This document shows, in pieces, positions 26,461 to 35,876 of a stretch of DNA of 64,000 nucleotides; position 1 is the stretch's first letter, and every line of letters starts with the position of its first letter. The notes below the pieces were generated by a model. It searched no databases and had not been told where the DNA came from. It saw only the letters and a program-made list of their open reading frames with translations. This DNA comes from Streptomyces sp. ICC1 (GTDB lineage Bacteria; Actinomycetota; Actinomycetes; Streptomycetales; Streptomycetaceae): positions 2,123,116-2,187,115 of the forward strand of contig NZ_CP030287.1 of NCBI RefSeq assembly GCF_003287935.1, given 5' to 3'. The position numbers were made by a program, and so were the translations under genes.

Positions 26461-27688
26461 TCCGGGACACGGGCGCCTCCATGCCCCGCCAGACGGGGAA
26501 GAGCAGCGGTGAGAGCGTGACGAGGAAGTACACCCCGCCGAACACCAGCAGCGCCCGGCCCACCCCGAACCCGTCGACCAGCAGCCCGGCCGCCAGCCCG
26601 CCCAGCGGCATCGTCAGCTCGCAGCCCGCCTGGGTCACGCCCGAGACCCGGCTGCGCAGCACGTCGGGCACCTTCTCCAGCATCACCGTGGTCAGGATCG
26701 GGTTGAGCACGCCCGCGCCCAGCCCGGACAGCGCCATCGTCACCGCGAGCGGCAGCGGGGTGTCGGTGAAGGCGGCGACGGCGTAGCGGGGGGCTCCGCA
26801 CAGCAGGAAGGCCGCGGCGAAGACGGTCCGGCGGGGGAACCGCTCGCCCCACACCCCGTAGAGCAGGGCCCCCAGCAGTGCGAAGCCGCCGAAGAGGGCG
26901 ACCATCAGGCCGAGCGCGGTGGCTCCGCCGAGCGCCTCGCGGCCGTGCACGGGCAGCAGGACCGAGGACCAGCCCTGGTCGAGACCGTTGGTCATCATCA
27001 CCATCAGGGTGATGCCGAGCAGCAGCCGTGCGCGGGCCAGGAAGCGCCAGCCCTCGGCGAGTTCGGCCCGGTAGCCGGCCAGCGACACCTTCTGGGCGGA
27101 CCGCTGCGGCTCGGCGGACGGCAGCCCCCGCAGGAACACGGCGACGAGCAGCGCGGACGCCCCGAACGTGGCCGCGTCCAGGAGCAGGACGGACTCGGCG
27201 CCGACCGTGGCGATCAGTACGCCGGCCAGCGCGGCCCCGAGCATGCGGGCTCCGCGCGAGACGGCGTCGTAGAGGCTGGCGGCGCGGGCGACGGTGGTGC
27301 CGGCGTGCTCGGCGAGGTGGGGGAGCATGACGTAGCGCGCGGCCAGTCCGGGGGTGTGCACGAGGCCGCCGACGGCCATCAGCGCGCACAGCATCCAGAA
27401 CTCCAGCAGTCCGGCGTAGTGCAGCAGCGGGATCGCCGCCACGGACAGGCCGCAGATCAGGTCGGAGGCGGCGGAGACCCGGCGGCGGCCGATCCGGTCG
27501 ATGACGGGACCGCCGACGAGGGCGGCCACGGCGACGGGCAGCGTGGCGCAGAAGGCGACGATCCCGGCCCGGCCGGCGCTGCCCGTGGTCTGGAGCACGA
27601 ACCAGGGCACGCCGATGAGGGTCAGTGAACTCCCGGCTATCGAGATGGTGTTGGCGATGAGGACGGCGGTGAAGGGGCGGCGGCTCAT
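26390..27688 (-). CDS. MFS transporter
   Basis: This 432-residue protein has twelve predicted helices. Motif A reads GGPVIDRIGRRRVSAASDL. The second half begins RARLLLGITLMVMMTNGLDQGWSSVLLPVHGREALGG. It resembles the EntS/macrolide-efflux group of MFS exporters. It is the last gene of a short minus-strand operon and is translationally coupled to the 74-residue gene before it (ATGA). The ArsR-type gene upstream suggests a regulator-transporter unit. Confidence 0.87.
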   Translation of the reverse strand: MSRRPFTAVLIANTISIAGSSLTLIGVPWFVLQTTGSAGRAGIVAFCATLPVAVAALVGGPVIDRIGRRRVSAASDLICGLSVAAIPLLHYAGLLEFWMLCALMAVGGLVHTPGLAARYVMLPHLAEHAGTTVARAASLYDAVSRGARMLGAALAGVLIATVGAESVLLLDAATFGASALLVAVFLRGLPSAEPQRSAQKVSLAGYRAELAEGWRFLARARLLLGITLMVMMTNGLDQGWSSVLLPVHGREALGGATALGLMVALFGGFALLGALLYGVWGERFPRRTVFAAAFLLCGAPRYAVAAFTDTPLPLAVTMALSGLGAGVLNPILTTVMLEKVPDVLRSRVSGVTQAGCELTMPLGGLAAGLLVDGFGVGRALLVFGGVYFLVTLSPLLFPVWRGMEAPVSRISRTEPHRPSAEPAARSPHPSAK

Positions 27689-27909
27689 ACGGCGTGCCGC
27701 CTGACGCGGGCGTGGATGTGCGCGGACTCCATCAGGCGGATGCCCGCGCTGACCAGGGCCTCGCCCAGCCGGTTGCGCAGGGCGGGCAGCGCGGGCGGGG
27801 AGCCGGCGGCAGGCGCGGCACTGCGGTGCGCGAGGTGCCAGGCGGCGGCCTCGGCGGCGAGCTCGGCGGTGCGGACGGCGTGTTCGCGGGCATGGGTGAA
27901 GGCGTGCAC
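27685..27909 (-). CDS. Small hypothetical protein coupled to MFS gene
   Basis: This 74-residue Ala/His-rich helical protein (MHAFTHAREHAVRTAELAAEAAAWHL) has no known domain. Its stop overlaps the MFS start and it follows the regulator by 37 bp with AGGAG before its ATG. Such short His/Ala-rich proteins often accompany exporter genes in Streptomyces; the function is unknown. Confidence 0.6.
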   Translation of the reverse strand: MHAFTHAREHAVRTAELAAEAAAWHLAHRSAAPAAGSPPALPALRNRLGEALVSAGIRLMESAHIHARVRRHAV

Positions 27910-27946
27910 GGCAGGACTCCTTCTGTGAAAGGGGGTGGGGAGGCGG

Positions 27947-28543
27947 CTACTTGGTGCGGACCGGGAAGGCGTGCGTGTGGAAACGGACCGTCTCCGTGCC
28001 CTCCGAGGACGGCAGGTCGCGGTAGCTGTTGATCAGGTCGTGGACCTTCAGGATCAGCTCGTGGCTCTGTTCGGCGGTGAGTTGGAGCGAGAAGTCGCTG
28101 AGCTCGGAACTCCGCCGCCAATCGACCGACCAGTTGGGTGCGTCACCCAGCCAGGCGGACAGCTCCTGCTCGTGGATCTTCACGATCTCGGACAGGAAGA
28201 CCTCCGCGGCGCCGCGCGTGGCGGGGTCGGTGTCGTAGATCAGCGCCTCGTCGAACGAGGTGCCGTCCTGGGAGGGCCGCCACCAGCGCTCGCGGCCCTT
28301 GCCGTGCTCGGGGGCGTCCTCGACGAACCCGTACGCGGCGAGCTGGCGCAGGTGGTAGCTGGTGGCCCCGCTCGACTCCCCGAGCTGCTCGGCCAGCTGG
28401 GAGGCGGTGGCCGGCCCGTGCAGGCGCAGGGAGCCCAGCAGGCGCATGCGCAGCGGGTGGGCGAGGCCGCGCAGGGAGCGGGCATCGAGCTTGCGGACCT
28501 GCGGCTCGGCGGGCTTCGGGGAATCGGCGTTCTTCTCGGGCAT
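27947..28543 (-). CDS. ArsR-type winged-helix regulator
   Basis: This 198-residue protein has an ArsR/HTH_20 DNA-binding domain: ARSLRGLAHPLRMRLLGSLRLHGPATASQLAEQLGESSGATSYHLRQL, residues 22-69. A C-terminal effector or dimer domain of about 110 residues follows. It heads the operon with the 74-residue protein and the MFS exporter, so it probably controls them. TTGCAAAG-type repeats directly upstream are likely operators. Confidence 0.85.
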   Translation of the reverse strand: MPEKNADSPKPAEPQVRKLDARSLRGLAHPLRMRLLGSLRLHGPATASQLAEQLGESSGATSYHLRQLAAYGFVEDAPEHGKGRERWWRPSQDGTSFDEALIYDTDPATRGAAEVFLSEIVKIHEQELSAWLGDAPNWSVDWRRSSELSDFSLQLTAEQSHELILKVHDLINSYRDLPSSEGTETVRFHTHAFPVRTK

Positions 28544-28558
28544 GCCTCAACCGTAGAG

Positions 28559-28606
28559 TTGCAAAGGAGTCTGTGCAAGGGTTTCTTTGCAACTACTTCT
28601 TTGCAT
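28559..28606. promoter_or_regulatory. Cluster of TTGCAAAG half-sites before the ArsR-type gene
   Basis: TTGCAAAG (28559) and CTTTGCAA (28585) form an inverted pair. A TGTGCAAG copy lies between them and a CTTTGCAT copy follows at 28599. The ArsR-type start is 16 bp away. Autoregulation by the ArsR-type protein is inferred. Confidence 0.5.
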
Positions 28607-28621
28607 CCACTCGTACGGACC

Positions 28622-29599
28622 TCAGCCCTCCTTGATGAAGCCCTCCGCCACCAGCCACTCCTTCGCCACCTCGTGCGGGTCCTGCCCGTCCACGTCCACC
28701 TTGGCGTTGAGCTGCTGCGCGACCTCCGTCGTCAGCCGCTTCGACAGGGGGTCCAACAGCTTCGCGATCACCGGGTACTTCTCCAGCGTCTTCGCGTGCA
28801 GCTCGGGCGCCGCGTTGTAGTTGGGGAAGAAGTGCCGGTCGTCGGCGAGGGTGTCCAGGTCCATGGCCTTGATCCGGCCGTCCGTGGTGAACGCCTCGCC
28901 CAGCAGGCAGGAATCGGACTTGGAGACCTGGGTGTAGATGATCCCGGCGTCCATCTTCATGACGTTGCCCGCCGGGATCTTCATCCCGTACGCCTTCTCC
29001 ATGCCCGGCAGTCCGTCCTCGCGGGAGGCGAACTCGTTCTCCACGCACACCGTCACCGCCGACGGGTCCTCCTGCGACAGCTTCGCCACGTCCGACATCG
29101 TCTTCAGCCCGTACTTGGCGTTGTTCTTCTTGCTGATGGCGAGCGTGTAGGTGTTGTTGAGCGTGGACGGCGGCAGCCACGCCACGCCGTTCTTGACGTC
29201 CGCGTCCCGCACCGCCTCCCACTGCGCGTACGGGTCCTCGATCGGCTTGTCGTTGCCCAGGTAGGTGATCCAGGCCGTGCCCGTGTACTCGTACATGGCG
29301 TCCGCGTCGCCCTGCACGATCGCCTCGCGCGCACTGATCGAGCCGGGCAGGTTGGTGCGGTCCAGCACCTCCGCGCCGGCCGCCTTGAAGATCAGGCCGA
29401 TCATCTGGCCGAGCACGATGTTCTCGCTGAAGTTCTTCGAAGTGACCGTGAGCGAGGCCCCCTTGAGCGGCTCTCCCTGGCCGACCGAGCCCGGCAGGAC
29501 GTCGTCCACCATCGGGGACCCGCTCTTGAGGCCGCAGCCCGCGAGGGCCAGCAGGGCCGCGCAGCCCGCGGCGGCCGTCCGTACGGCGAGCCGGCCCAT
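28622..29599 (-). CDS. Glycine betaine/quaternary amine ABC transporter, substrate-binding lipoprotein
   Basis: This 325-residue protein has a lipoprotein signal (AAAGCAALLALAGCGLKSG, lipobox LAGC) and an OpuAC-type domain. That domain includes LTVTSKNFSENIVLGQMIGLIFKAAGAEV and the box ADAMYEYTGTAWITYLG. It delivers compatible solutes such as glycine betaine or choline to the permeases. The ATG overlaps the stop of the permease gene before it. It is the last gene of a four-gene OpuC-like operon. Confidence 0.92.
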   Translation of the reverse strand: MGRLAVRTAAAGCAALLALAGCGLKSGSPMVDDVLPGSVGQGEPLKGASLTVTSKNFSENIVLGQMIGLIFKAAGAEVLDRTNLPGSISAREAIVQGDADAMYEYTGTAWITYLGNDKPIEDPYAQWEAVRDADVKNGVAWLPPSTLNNTYTLAISKKNNAKYGLKTMSDVAKLSQEDPSAVTVCVENEFASREDGLPGMEKAYGMKIPAGNVMKMDAGIIYTQVSKSDSCLLGEAFTTDGRIKAMDLDTLADDRHFFPNYNAAPELHAKTLEKYPVIAKLLDPLSKRLTTEVAQQLNAKVDVDGQDPHEVAKEWLVAEGFIKEG

Positions 29600-30465
29600 C
29601 ACACCTCCAGCCCGCGCGGGGTCAGGACGGTCTCGGCGAGCGAGGCGAGCCAGTCCACGAACAGCGCGAGCGACACGGTCAGTACGGAGCCCAGCACCAG
29701 CACCGGCATCCGCTGGGTCTGGATCCCGGAGGTGATCAGGTCGCCCAGGCCCCCGCCGCCGCCGAAGGTGGCCAGGGTCGCGGTGCCGACGTTCAGGACG
29801 AGGGCCGTCCGTACGCCGGCCAGGATCAGCGGGACGGCCAGCGGCAGCTCCACCTTCAGCAGGGTGCCCGTGGAGGACATGCCGATCCCGCGCGCGGCCT
29901 CCACCAGCTGCGGGTCGATCTGACGCAGCCCGGCGACGGTGTTGGACAGCACGGGCAGGACGGCGTAGGCCACCATGCCGATGATCGCGGTCCTGGGGCC
30001 GATGCCGAGCCAGATGACGAGCAGGGCCAGCAACCCGATGGCCGGGGTGGCCTGGCCGATGTTGGCGATCGCGGTGACCGGCGGTGCCGCCCGGCTCATG
30101 CCGCCCCGGGTGAGGGCGATGCCGAGCGGGATCGCGATGACCAGCACCCAGAAGGTCGAGATGGCCGTCAGCTGGATGTGCTGCCACAGCCGGAGCTCGA
30201 CGTTGCCGTCGCTGAGGGAGTTCTCGGCGATCGTGTCGAGGGTGGTGTTGGTGATCCACAGGTACGTGGCCAGCAGCACCAGCGCCAGCACGGTCGGCAG
30301 GGTCACCAGCTGGGTCCAGGTCAGGCGCCGCTCGGGGCGGGCGGCCGGCGGCGGGGGCTCCGCCGCATCGGCGGCCCCGGCCAGCTCCGGATCCCGGAAG
30401 ACGTGGCCCTTGACCTCGTGCTCGCCGGGCGGGCGCTCGGGGGAGACGGGGTTGCGCGGGGTCAT
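29599..30465 (-). CDS. Quaternary amine ABC transporter, permease subunit
   Basis: This 288-residue protein has a Pro-rich cytoplasmic start of about 45 residues and six helices. The binding-protein-dependent signature is EAARGIGMSSTGTLLKVELPLAVPLILAG. It pairs with the permease gene 1.3 kb upstream to form the membrane channel. The start overlaps the ATPase stop (ATGA). The N-terminal tail is longer than in typical OpuCB/OpuCD. Confidence 0.9.
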   Translation of the reverse strand: MTPRNPVSPERPPGEHEVKGHVFRDPELAGAADAAEPPPPAARPERRLTWTQLVTLPTVLALVLLATYLWITNTTLDTIAENSLSDGNVELRLWQHIQLTAISTFWVLVIAIPLGIALTRGGMSRAAPPVTAIANIGQATPAIGLLALLVIWLGIGPRTAIIGMVAYAVLPVLSNTVAGLRQIDPQLVEAARGIGMSSTGTLLKVELPLAVPLILAGVRTALVLNVGTATLATFGGGGGLGDLITSGIQTQRMPVLVLGSVLTVSLALFVDWLASLAETVLTPRGLEV

Positions 30466-31754
30466 GATCCGTCCGACCCGTCGTCCCGCAGTCCTTCCAG
30501 GTCCCGGTCGGTGCGGTGGTGGCGCAGCTCCTCGAGGTCGTGCGCGTGCTCGGCGGCCGTCAGCCGGTCGGCCTCCAGCATCTCGTGCACCGAGTTCATC
30601 AGCGTCTCCATGTCGACGACCCCGATGTACTCGCCGCGCCGCCCGGTGACGGCGACCCGCCCGCCGCTGTCGGTGAGGACGGCCTCCAGGGCGTCGTGCA
30701 GGGTCGCGTCCCGGGTCACCGTGTCGTGCACGAGCTGTCCGGCCCGGGCCAGCGAGCCCTTGGCACGCATCAGGTCGCCGCGGCGCAGCCATTTGTACGG
30801 GCGGCCGCGCCGGTCCAGCATCAGGAGCTCGTTGCCCTGGCCGGCGCGCAGGGTGTTGAAGATCTGCTGGAGCGGGTCGTCCACGGACACGGTCGGGAAC
30901 TCGGCGATCTCCACGTCCCGCACGCGGGTCAGGTTGAGCCGTTTGAGGGCCGCGCCGGCGCCGACGAAGCCGGAGACGAAGTCGTCGGCGGGGTTGGTGA
31001 GGATCGCCTCGGGGGTGTCGAACTGCGCGATGTGCGAGCGCTCGCGCAGGACGGCGATCCGGTCGCCGAGCTTGATGGCCTCGTCGAAGTCGTGGGTGAC
31101 GAAGACGATCGTCTTGTGCAGCTCGTGCTGGAGCCGGATCAGCTCGTCCTGGAGGTGGTCGCGGGTGATGGGGTCGACGGCGCCGAAGGGCTCGTCCATC
31201 AGCAGGACGGGCGGGTCGGCGGCGAGCGCCCGGGCCACGCCCACGCGCTGCTGCTGGCCGCCGGAGAGCTGGCGCGGGTAGCGGCCGTGGAACTCGCGCG
31301 GGTCCAGGCCGACCAGGTCGAGCATCTCCTCCACCCGGTCCTTGACGCGCGACTTGGACCAGCCGGTCATCTTCGGGACCAGGGCGATGTTCTCGGCGAC
31401 CGTCATGTGCGGGAAGAGCCCGGAGGACTGGATCGCGTACCCGATCTTGCGGCGCAGTTTGACCGGGTCCATGTCGGTGACGTCCTCGTCGCCGATGCGG
31501 ATGCGGCCGGAGGTGGGCTCGATCAGCCGGTTGATCATCTTCAGGGTGGTGGACTTGCCGCAGCCGGAGGGGCCGACGAAGACGACCGTCTCGCCCGCCT
31601 TGATCTCCATCGAGACCTCGTCGACGGAGGGGTTCGGGTTGCCCGGGTAGCGCTTGGTGAGGTTCTCCAGCCGGATGGCGGCGCCGGAGGTGGCGGCCGC
31701 CACCGGGGCGGCGGGGGCGGCGGGGGCCTGCGGGCTCTCGGACGGCTCAGACAC
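30462..31754 (-). CDS. Quaternary amine ABC transporter, ATP-binding subunit with CBS domains
   Basis: This 430-residue ATPase has Walker A VGPSGCGKSTTLKMINRL, signature LSGGQQQRVGVARALAADPPVLLMDEP and the H-loop FVTHDFDEA. Two CBS repeats lie in the C-terminal 150 residues (VSVDDPLQQIFNTLRAGQGNEL and ATLHDALEAVLTDSGGRVAVTG). In OpuA such CBS domains sense ionic strength and gate transport. The stop overlaps the next permease start, and its own start overlaps the end of the first permease gene. Confidence 0.92.
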   Translation of the reverse strand: MSEPSESPQAPAAPAAPVAAATSGAAIRLENLTKRYPGNPNPSVDEVSMEIKAGETVVFVGPSGCGKSTTLKMINRLIEPTSGRIRIGDEDVTDMDPVKLRRKIGYAIQSSGLFPHMTVAENIALVPKMTGWSKSRVKDRVEEMLDLVGLDPREFHGRYPRQLSGGQQQRVGVARALAADPPVLLMDEPFGAVDPITRDHLQDELIRLQHELHKTIVFVTHDFDEAIKLGDRIAVLRERSHIAQFDTPEAILTNPADDFVSGFVGAGAALKRLNLTRVRDVEIAEFPTVSVDDPLQQIFNTLRAGQGNELLMLDRRGRPYKWLRRGDLMRAKGSLARAGQLVHDTVTRDATLHDALEAVLTDSGGRVAVTGRRGEYIGVVDMETLMNSVHEMLEADRLTAAEHAHDLEELRHHRTDRDLEGLRDDGSDGS

Positions 31755-32394
31755 GGATTCCCCTCGGGATGGTGAGACGGCCGAGCAGGACGTAGGCGGC
31801 GTCGAAGAGCAGGGCGAGGATGACCACGCCGAGCGTCCCGGCGAGGACCTGGTTGATGGCGTTGGCGCTGCCGAGCGAGCCGATCCCGCGGAAGATCTCG
31901 TTGCCGAGGCCCGGCCCGGAGGCGTAGGCGGCGATGGCCGCGATGCCCATCAGCATCTGCGTGGAGACCCGGATGCCGGTCAGGATCGGCGGCCAGGCGA
32001 GCGGCAGCTCCACCTTCAGGAGCTGGGCGGCGCGGGACATGCCGATGCCCTTGGCGGCGTCGACCAGGGCCGGGTCCACCCCGCGCAGCCCCACGATGGA
32101 GTTGCGGACGATCGGCAGCAGCCCGTAGAGCGTCAGGGCGATCACGGTCGGCGCCACGCCGAGGCCGACGATCGGGATCAGCAGGCCGATCATGGCCAGG
32201 GAGGGGATGGTCAGCACCGTGGAGGTGGAGGTGACCGCGAGGTTCCCGGCCCAGCCGCTGCGGTAGGTGAGGACGCCGATGGCGATGCCGAGCAGGGTCG
32301 CGATCACCATGCACTGGAAGACGGCGCTGGCGTGCTGGAAGGCGTCGGTGAGGAGCTGCTGGTGGCGGTTGGACAGGTAGGCCCAGAAACTCAC
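31747..32394 (-). CDS. Quaternary amine ABC transporter, first permease subunit
   Basis: This 215-residue protein has five or six helices. The permease loop is DAAKGIGMSRAAQLLKVELPLAWPPILTG, which matches the same segment of the second permease. It starts with GTG. It is the promoter-proximal gene of the operon, and the AsnC/Lrp gene lies 30 bp upstream on the same strand, so read-through is possible. Confidence 0.9.
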   Translation of the reverse strand: MSFWAYLSNRHQQLLTDAFQHASAVFQCMVIATLLGIAIGVLTYRSGWAGNLAVTSTSTVLTIPSLAMIGLLIPIVGLGVAPTVIALTLYGLLPIVRNSIVGLRGVDPALVDAAKGIGMSRAAQLLKVELPLAWPPILTGIRVSTQMLMGIAAIAAYASGPGLGNEIFRGIGSLGSANAINQVLAGTLGVVILALLFDAAYVLLGRLTIPRGIRV

Positions 32395-32424
32395 GCCACG
32401 TCACCTCACCGTCGTTTCCGCGGG

Positions 32425-32895
32425 TCAGTCGTCCTCGGCCGCCTGTTCGACCAGAGGGATGATCCGCAAGGGCACGGGATTCTCCATGACAATCGCTGTC
32501 GAAGCCCGAACAATCCCATCAAACGCGACAACCCGGTCGATCACCCGCTGAAGGTCCGCGTTGGAGCGCGCCACGAGCCGGCACAGCATGTCCCCGTGAC
32601 CGGTCGTGGTGTGCAGCTCCAGCACCTCCGGGACCCCGTCCAAGTGAGCCCGTACGTCGGCCCCTTGCCCCTGTTTGATCTCCAGCGTGGCGAAGGCGGT
32701 CACCGGGTATCCCAGGGCGGCCGGATCCACCTGCGGGCCGAACCCGCGGATGACTCCGTTCGACTGAAGCCGGTCGAGGCGGGCCTGCGCGGTGCCGCGG
32801 GCCACGCCGAGCCGGCGCGAGACCTCCAGGACCCCGATCCGGGGCTCGCGGGCGAGCAGGACGATGAGCCGCCCGTCGAGTTCGTCGATTCCCAT
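32425..32895 (-). CDS. AsnC/Lrp-family regulator
   Basis: This 156-residue protein has the Lrp helix-turn-helix (ELDGRLIVLLAREPRIGVLEVSRRLGVARGTAQARLDRLQSNGVI) followed by the RAM effector domain with TTTGHGDMLCRLVARSNADLQRVI. It is divergent from hppD over 133 bp, an arrangement kept in Streptomyces. It is therefore a candidate tyrosine-responsive regulator of homogentisate catabolism; the ligand is inferred. The ATG at 32895 starts the conserved MGIDELD. Confidence 0.9.
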   Translation of the reverse strand: MGIDELDGRLIVLLAREPRIGVLEVSRRLGVARGTAQARLDRLQSNGVIRGFGPQVDPAALGYPVTAFATLEIKQGQGADVRAHLDGVPEVLELHTTTGHGDMLCRLVARSNADLQRVIDRVVAFDGIVRASTAIVMENPVPLRIIPLVEQAAEDD

Positions 32896-32929
32896 CGGTA
32901 CCTCCGGGGTGGTCGGTCGGTGGTCATAG

Positions 32930-34180
<1,251 letters not shown>

Positions 34181-34189
34181 GGCCGCGGC

Positions 34190-34214
34190 CGGCCGGGGGC
34201 CCTGCCCCCGGCCG
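34190..34214. terminator. Terminator between hppD and the TPR gene
   Basis: CGGCCGGGGGC (34190-34200), CCT and GCCCCCGGCCG (34204-34214) form a perfect 11-bp stem 9 bp after the hppD stop. It serves the convergent genes on both sides. Confidence 0.7.
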
Positions 34215-34223
34215 TCGCACGCC

Positions 34224-35780
34224 TCACGCGCCGGCGGCGCCGGACGTGCCCGGCTTCGGCTTGGCGGCCGGCTTCGCAGCCGGCTTGGCGGCCTTCGCGG
34301 CCGGCTTGGCGGCCGGCTTGGCCGCCTTCGGGAGCTCCGGGGCCACCCACGGCGTCGTCGGCTGCATGTTCTCCGGGCCGCCCGCCGCCGGCCGGCCGAT
34401 CGACGCCAGGGCATCCTTCGCCAGCGGCCCCCGCACCGGCGAGAACCGCGGATTCGTCCGCAGGGCCTCCTCCAGGTGCCGCCGCGCCCCCGCCTCGTCG
34501 CCCAGGCCGCGCTCGATCAGCGCCCGGTGGTACGAGAACTCCGCGAGCCGCAGCCCCTGCTCCGTGGCCTTCTTCGCGTACTCCAGCGCCGCCGGGTCGT
34601 CGCCCGTCCTGTGCAGCGCCCAGCCCAGCGCGTCCGCCACCTGCACGCTCTTGTGCCGGGCCCACTCCGCCGTCAGGCGCCGCACCGCCGCGGCCGCGTC
34701 GCCGTGGTCCGCCTCGTACCGGCCGAGGACCAGCTCCTCGTTCACCCCGCTGCGGGCCGCCTGCGCCGGGATGCCGTCGTACACCGCCTTCGCCTCCTCG
34801 CACCGGCCCAGCGACTCCAGCAGCTCGCCCAGCTCCAGCGCCAGCCCGGCCGAGGGCGCCCGGCCCAGCGCCATGCGGTAGTCCCGCACCGCCTCCCCGC
34901 CCCGCCCCAGCGCCGCCAGCACCCGCGCCCGTCCACCCTGCGCCTGCGCCTGCGCCGGATCGGTCCGCAACGCGGCCTCGTACTGGCGCAGCGCCTCGGC
35001 CTCGTCACCGCGCTCCCACGCCAGCTCCCCGAGCCGGAACAGCACGTACGCCTTCTCCGCCGGCGACTTCGCCGCGCCCCCCGCGTGCTCCATGGACATG
35101 GTCGCGTCCTCGCGCCAGCCCCGGTCGCGGTAGACCTGCGAGGCCCTGGTGAACGCCACCAGGCCCGGCCGCAGGTCCACCAGCCGCTCCATCGCCTTCT
35201 CGGCCGCCTTGTAGTCCCCGAGCCCGGTGTACGCGTCCACGAGCACCGGGTACGCCGTCCACCGCTTCGGCGCCTGCGCCCGTACGAGCTCGCCCCAGCG
35301 CTTGCCCGTCCCGAAGTCCCGCCGGGCGTTGGCCAGCGTGCCCATGCCCGTCATCGCGTCGAAGTTGCCCTTCTCGGCCGGGTGCAGCTCCAGCGACCGC
35401 TTCAGCGCCCTCTCCGCCTTCGGGTACCAGCCGCTGTCGGCCGTCCGCCGCGCCTGCTCCAGGTACGCCGACCCGAGCACCGCCCACGAGGCCTCGTCGT
35501 CCGCGTGCTCGGCGACCCACTTCTCCCGGTCCGCCACCAGCGCCGACAGGTCCACCGCCGCCACCGGGGCGCCCATCCCGACCGCCGTGCGGGCCCGCTC
35601 GCTGGGCCCGGGCGGACGCGCGTCGTCGCCCGCGCGGGCCGGCCGGATCAGCAGGGCCCCGGCGATCAGGACCACCGCGACCGCCGCCGCCACGAGCGTC
35701 TTGCGGCCGGTGAAGGTCACGGGCGGGGCAGCCTGCCGCTGCCTTTCCTGGGAGACGGGGGCCTCACGCATAGGGTCCAT
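34224..35780 (-). CDS. Membrane-anchored tetratricopeptide-repeat protein
   Basis: This 518-residue protein has a short cytoplasmic start, one helix (TLVAAAVAVVLIAGALLI, residues 29-46) and then about nine TPR-like helix pairs from residue 80 to 470. Examples are WAVLGSAYLEQAR and LFRLGELAWERGDEAEALRQYEAAL. The end is a Lys/Ala/Pro tail of AAKPAAK-type repeats. It is most likely a scaffold outside the membrane. No enzyme motif is visible. It is convergent with hppD and divergent from the oxidase. Confidence 0.8.
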   Translation of the reverse strand: MDPMREAPVSQERQRQAAPPVTFTGRKTLVAAAVAVVLIAGALLIRPARAGDDARPPGPSERARTAVGMGAPVAAVDLSALVADREKWVAEHADDEASWAVLGSAYLEQARRTADSGWYPKAERALKRSLELHPAEKGNFDAMTGMGTLANARRDFGTGKRWGELVRAQAPKRWTAYPVLVDAYTGLGDYKAAEKAMERLVDLRPGLVAFTRASQVYRDRGWREDATMSMEHAGGAAKSPAEKAYVLFRLGELAWERGDEAEALRQYEAALRTDPAQAQAQGGRARVLAALGRGGEAVRDYRMALGRAPSAGLALELGELLESLGRCEEAKAVYDGIPAQAARSGVNEELVLGRYEADHGDAAAAVRRLTAEWARHKSVQVADALGWALHRTGDDPAALEYAKKATEQGLRLAEFSYHRALIERGLGDEAGARRHLEEALRTNPRFSPVRGPLAKDALASIGRPAAGGPENMQPTTPWVAPELPKAAKPAAKPAAKAAKPAAKPAAKPKPGTSGAAGA

Positions 35781-35876
35781 GGGGTCACTGTGCGTCAATA
35801 TGAAGAGTTCGCGGAGGTGTCCGAAGAGCATCGCGGGCGTGTTCACACCGATGGCCCCGGATGCCACGCTGGCCCC

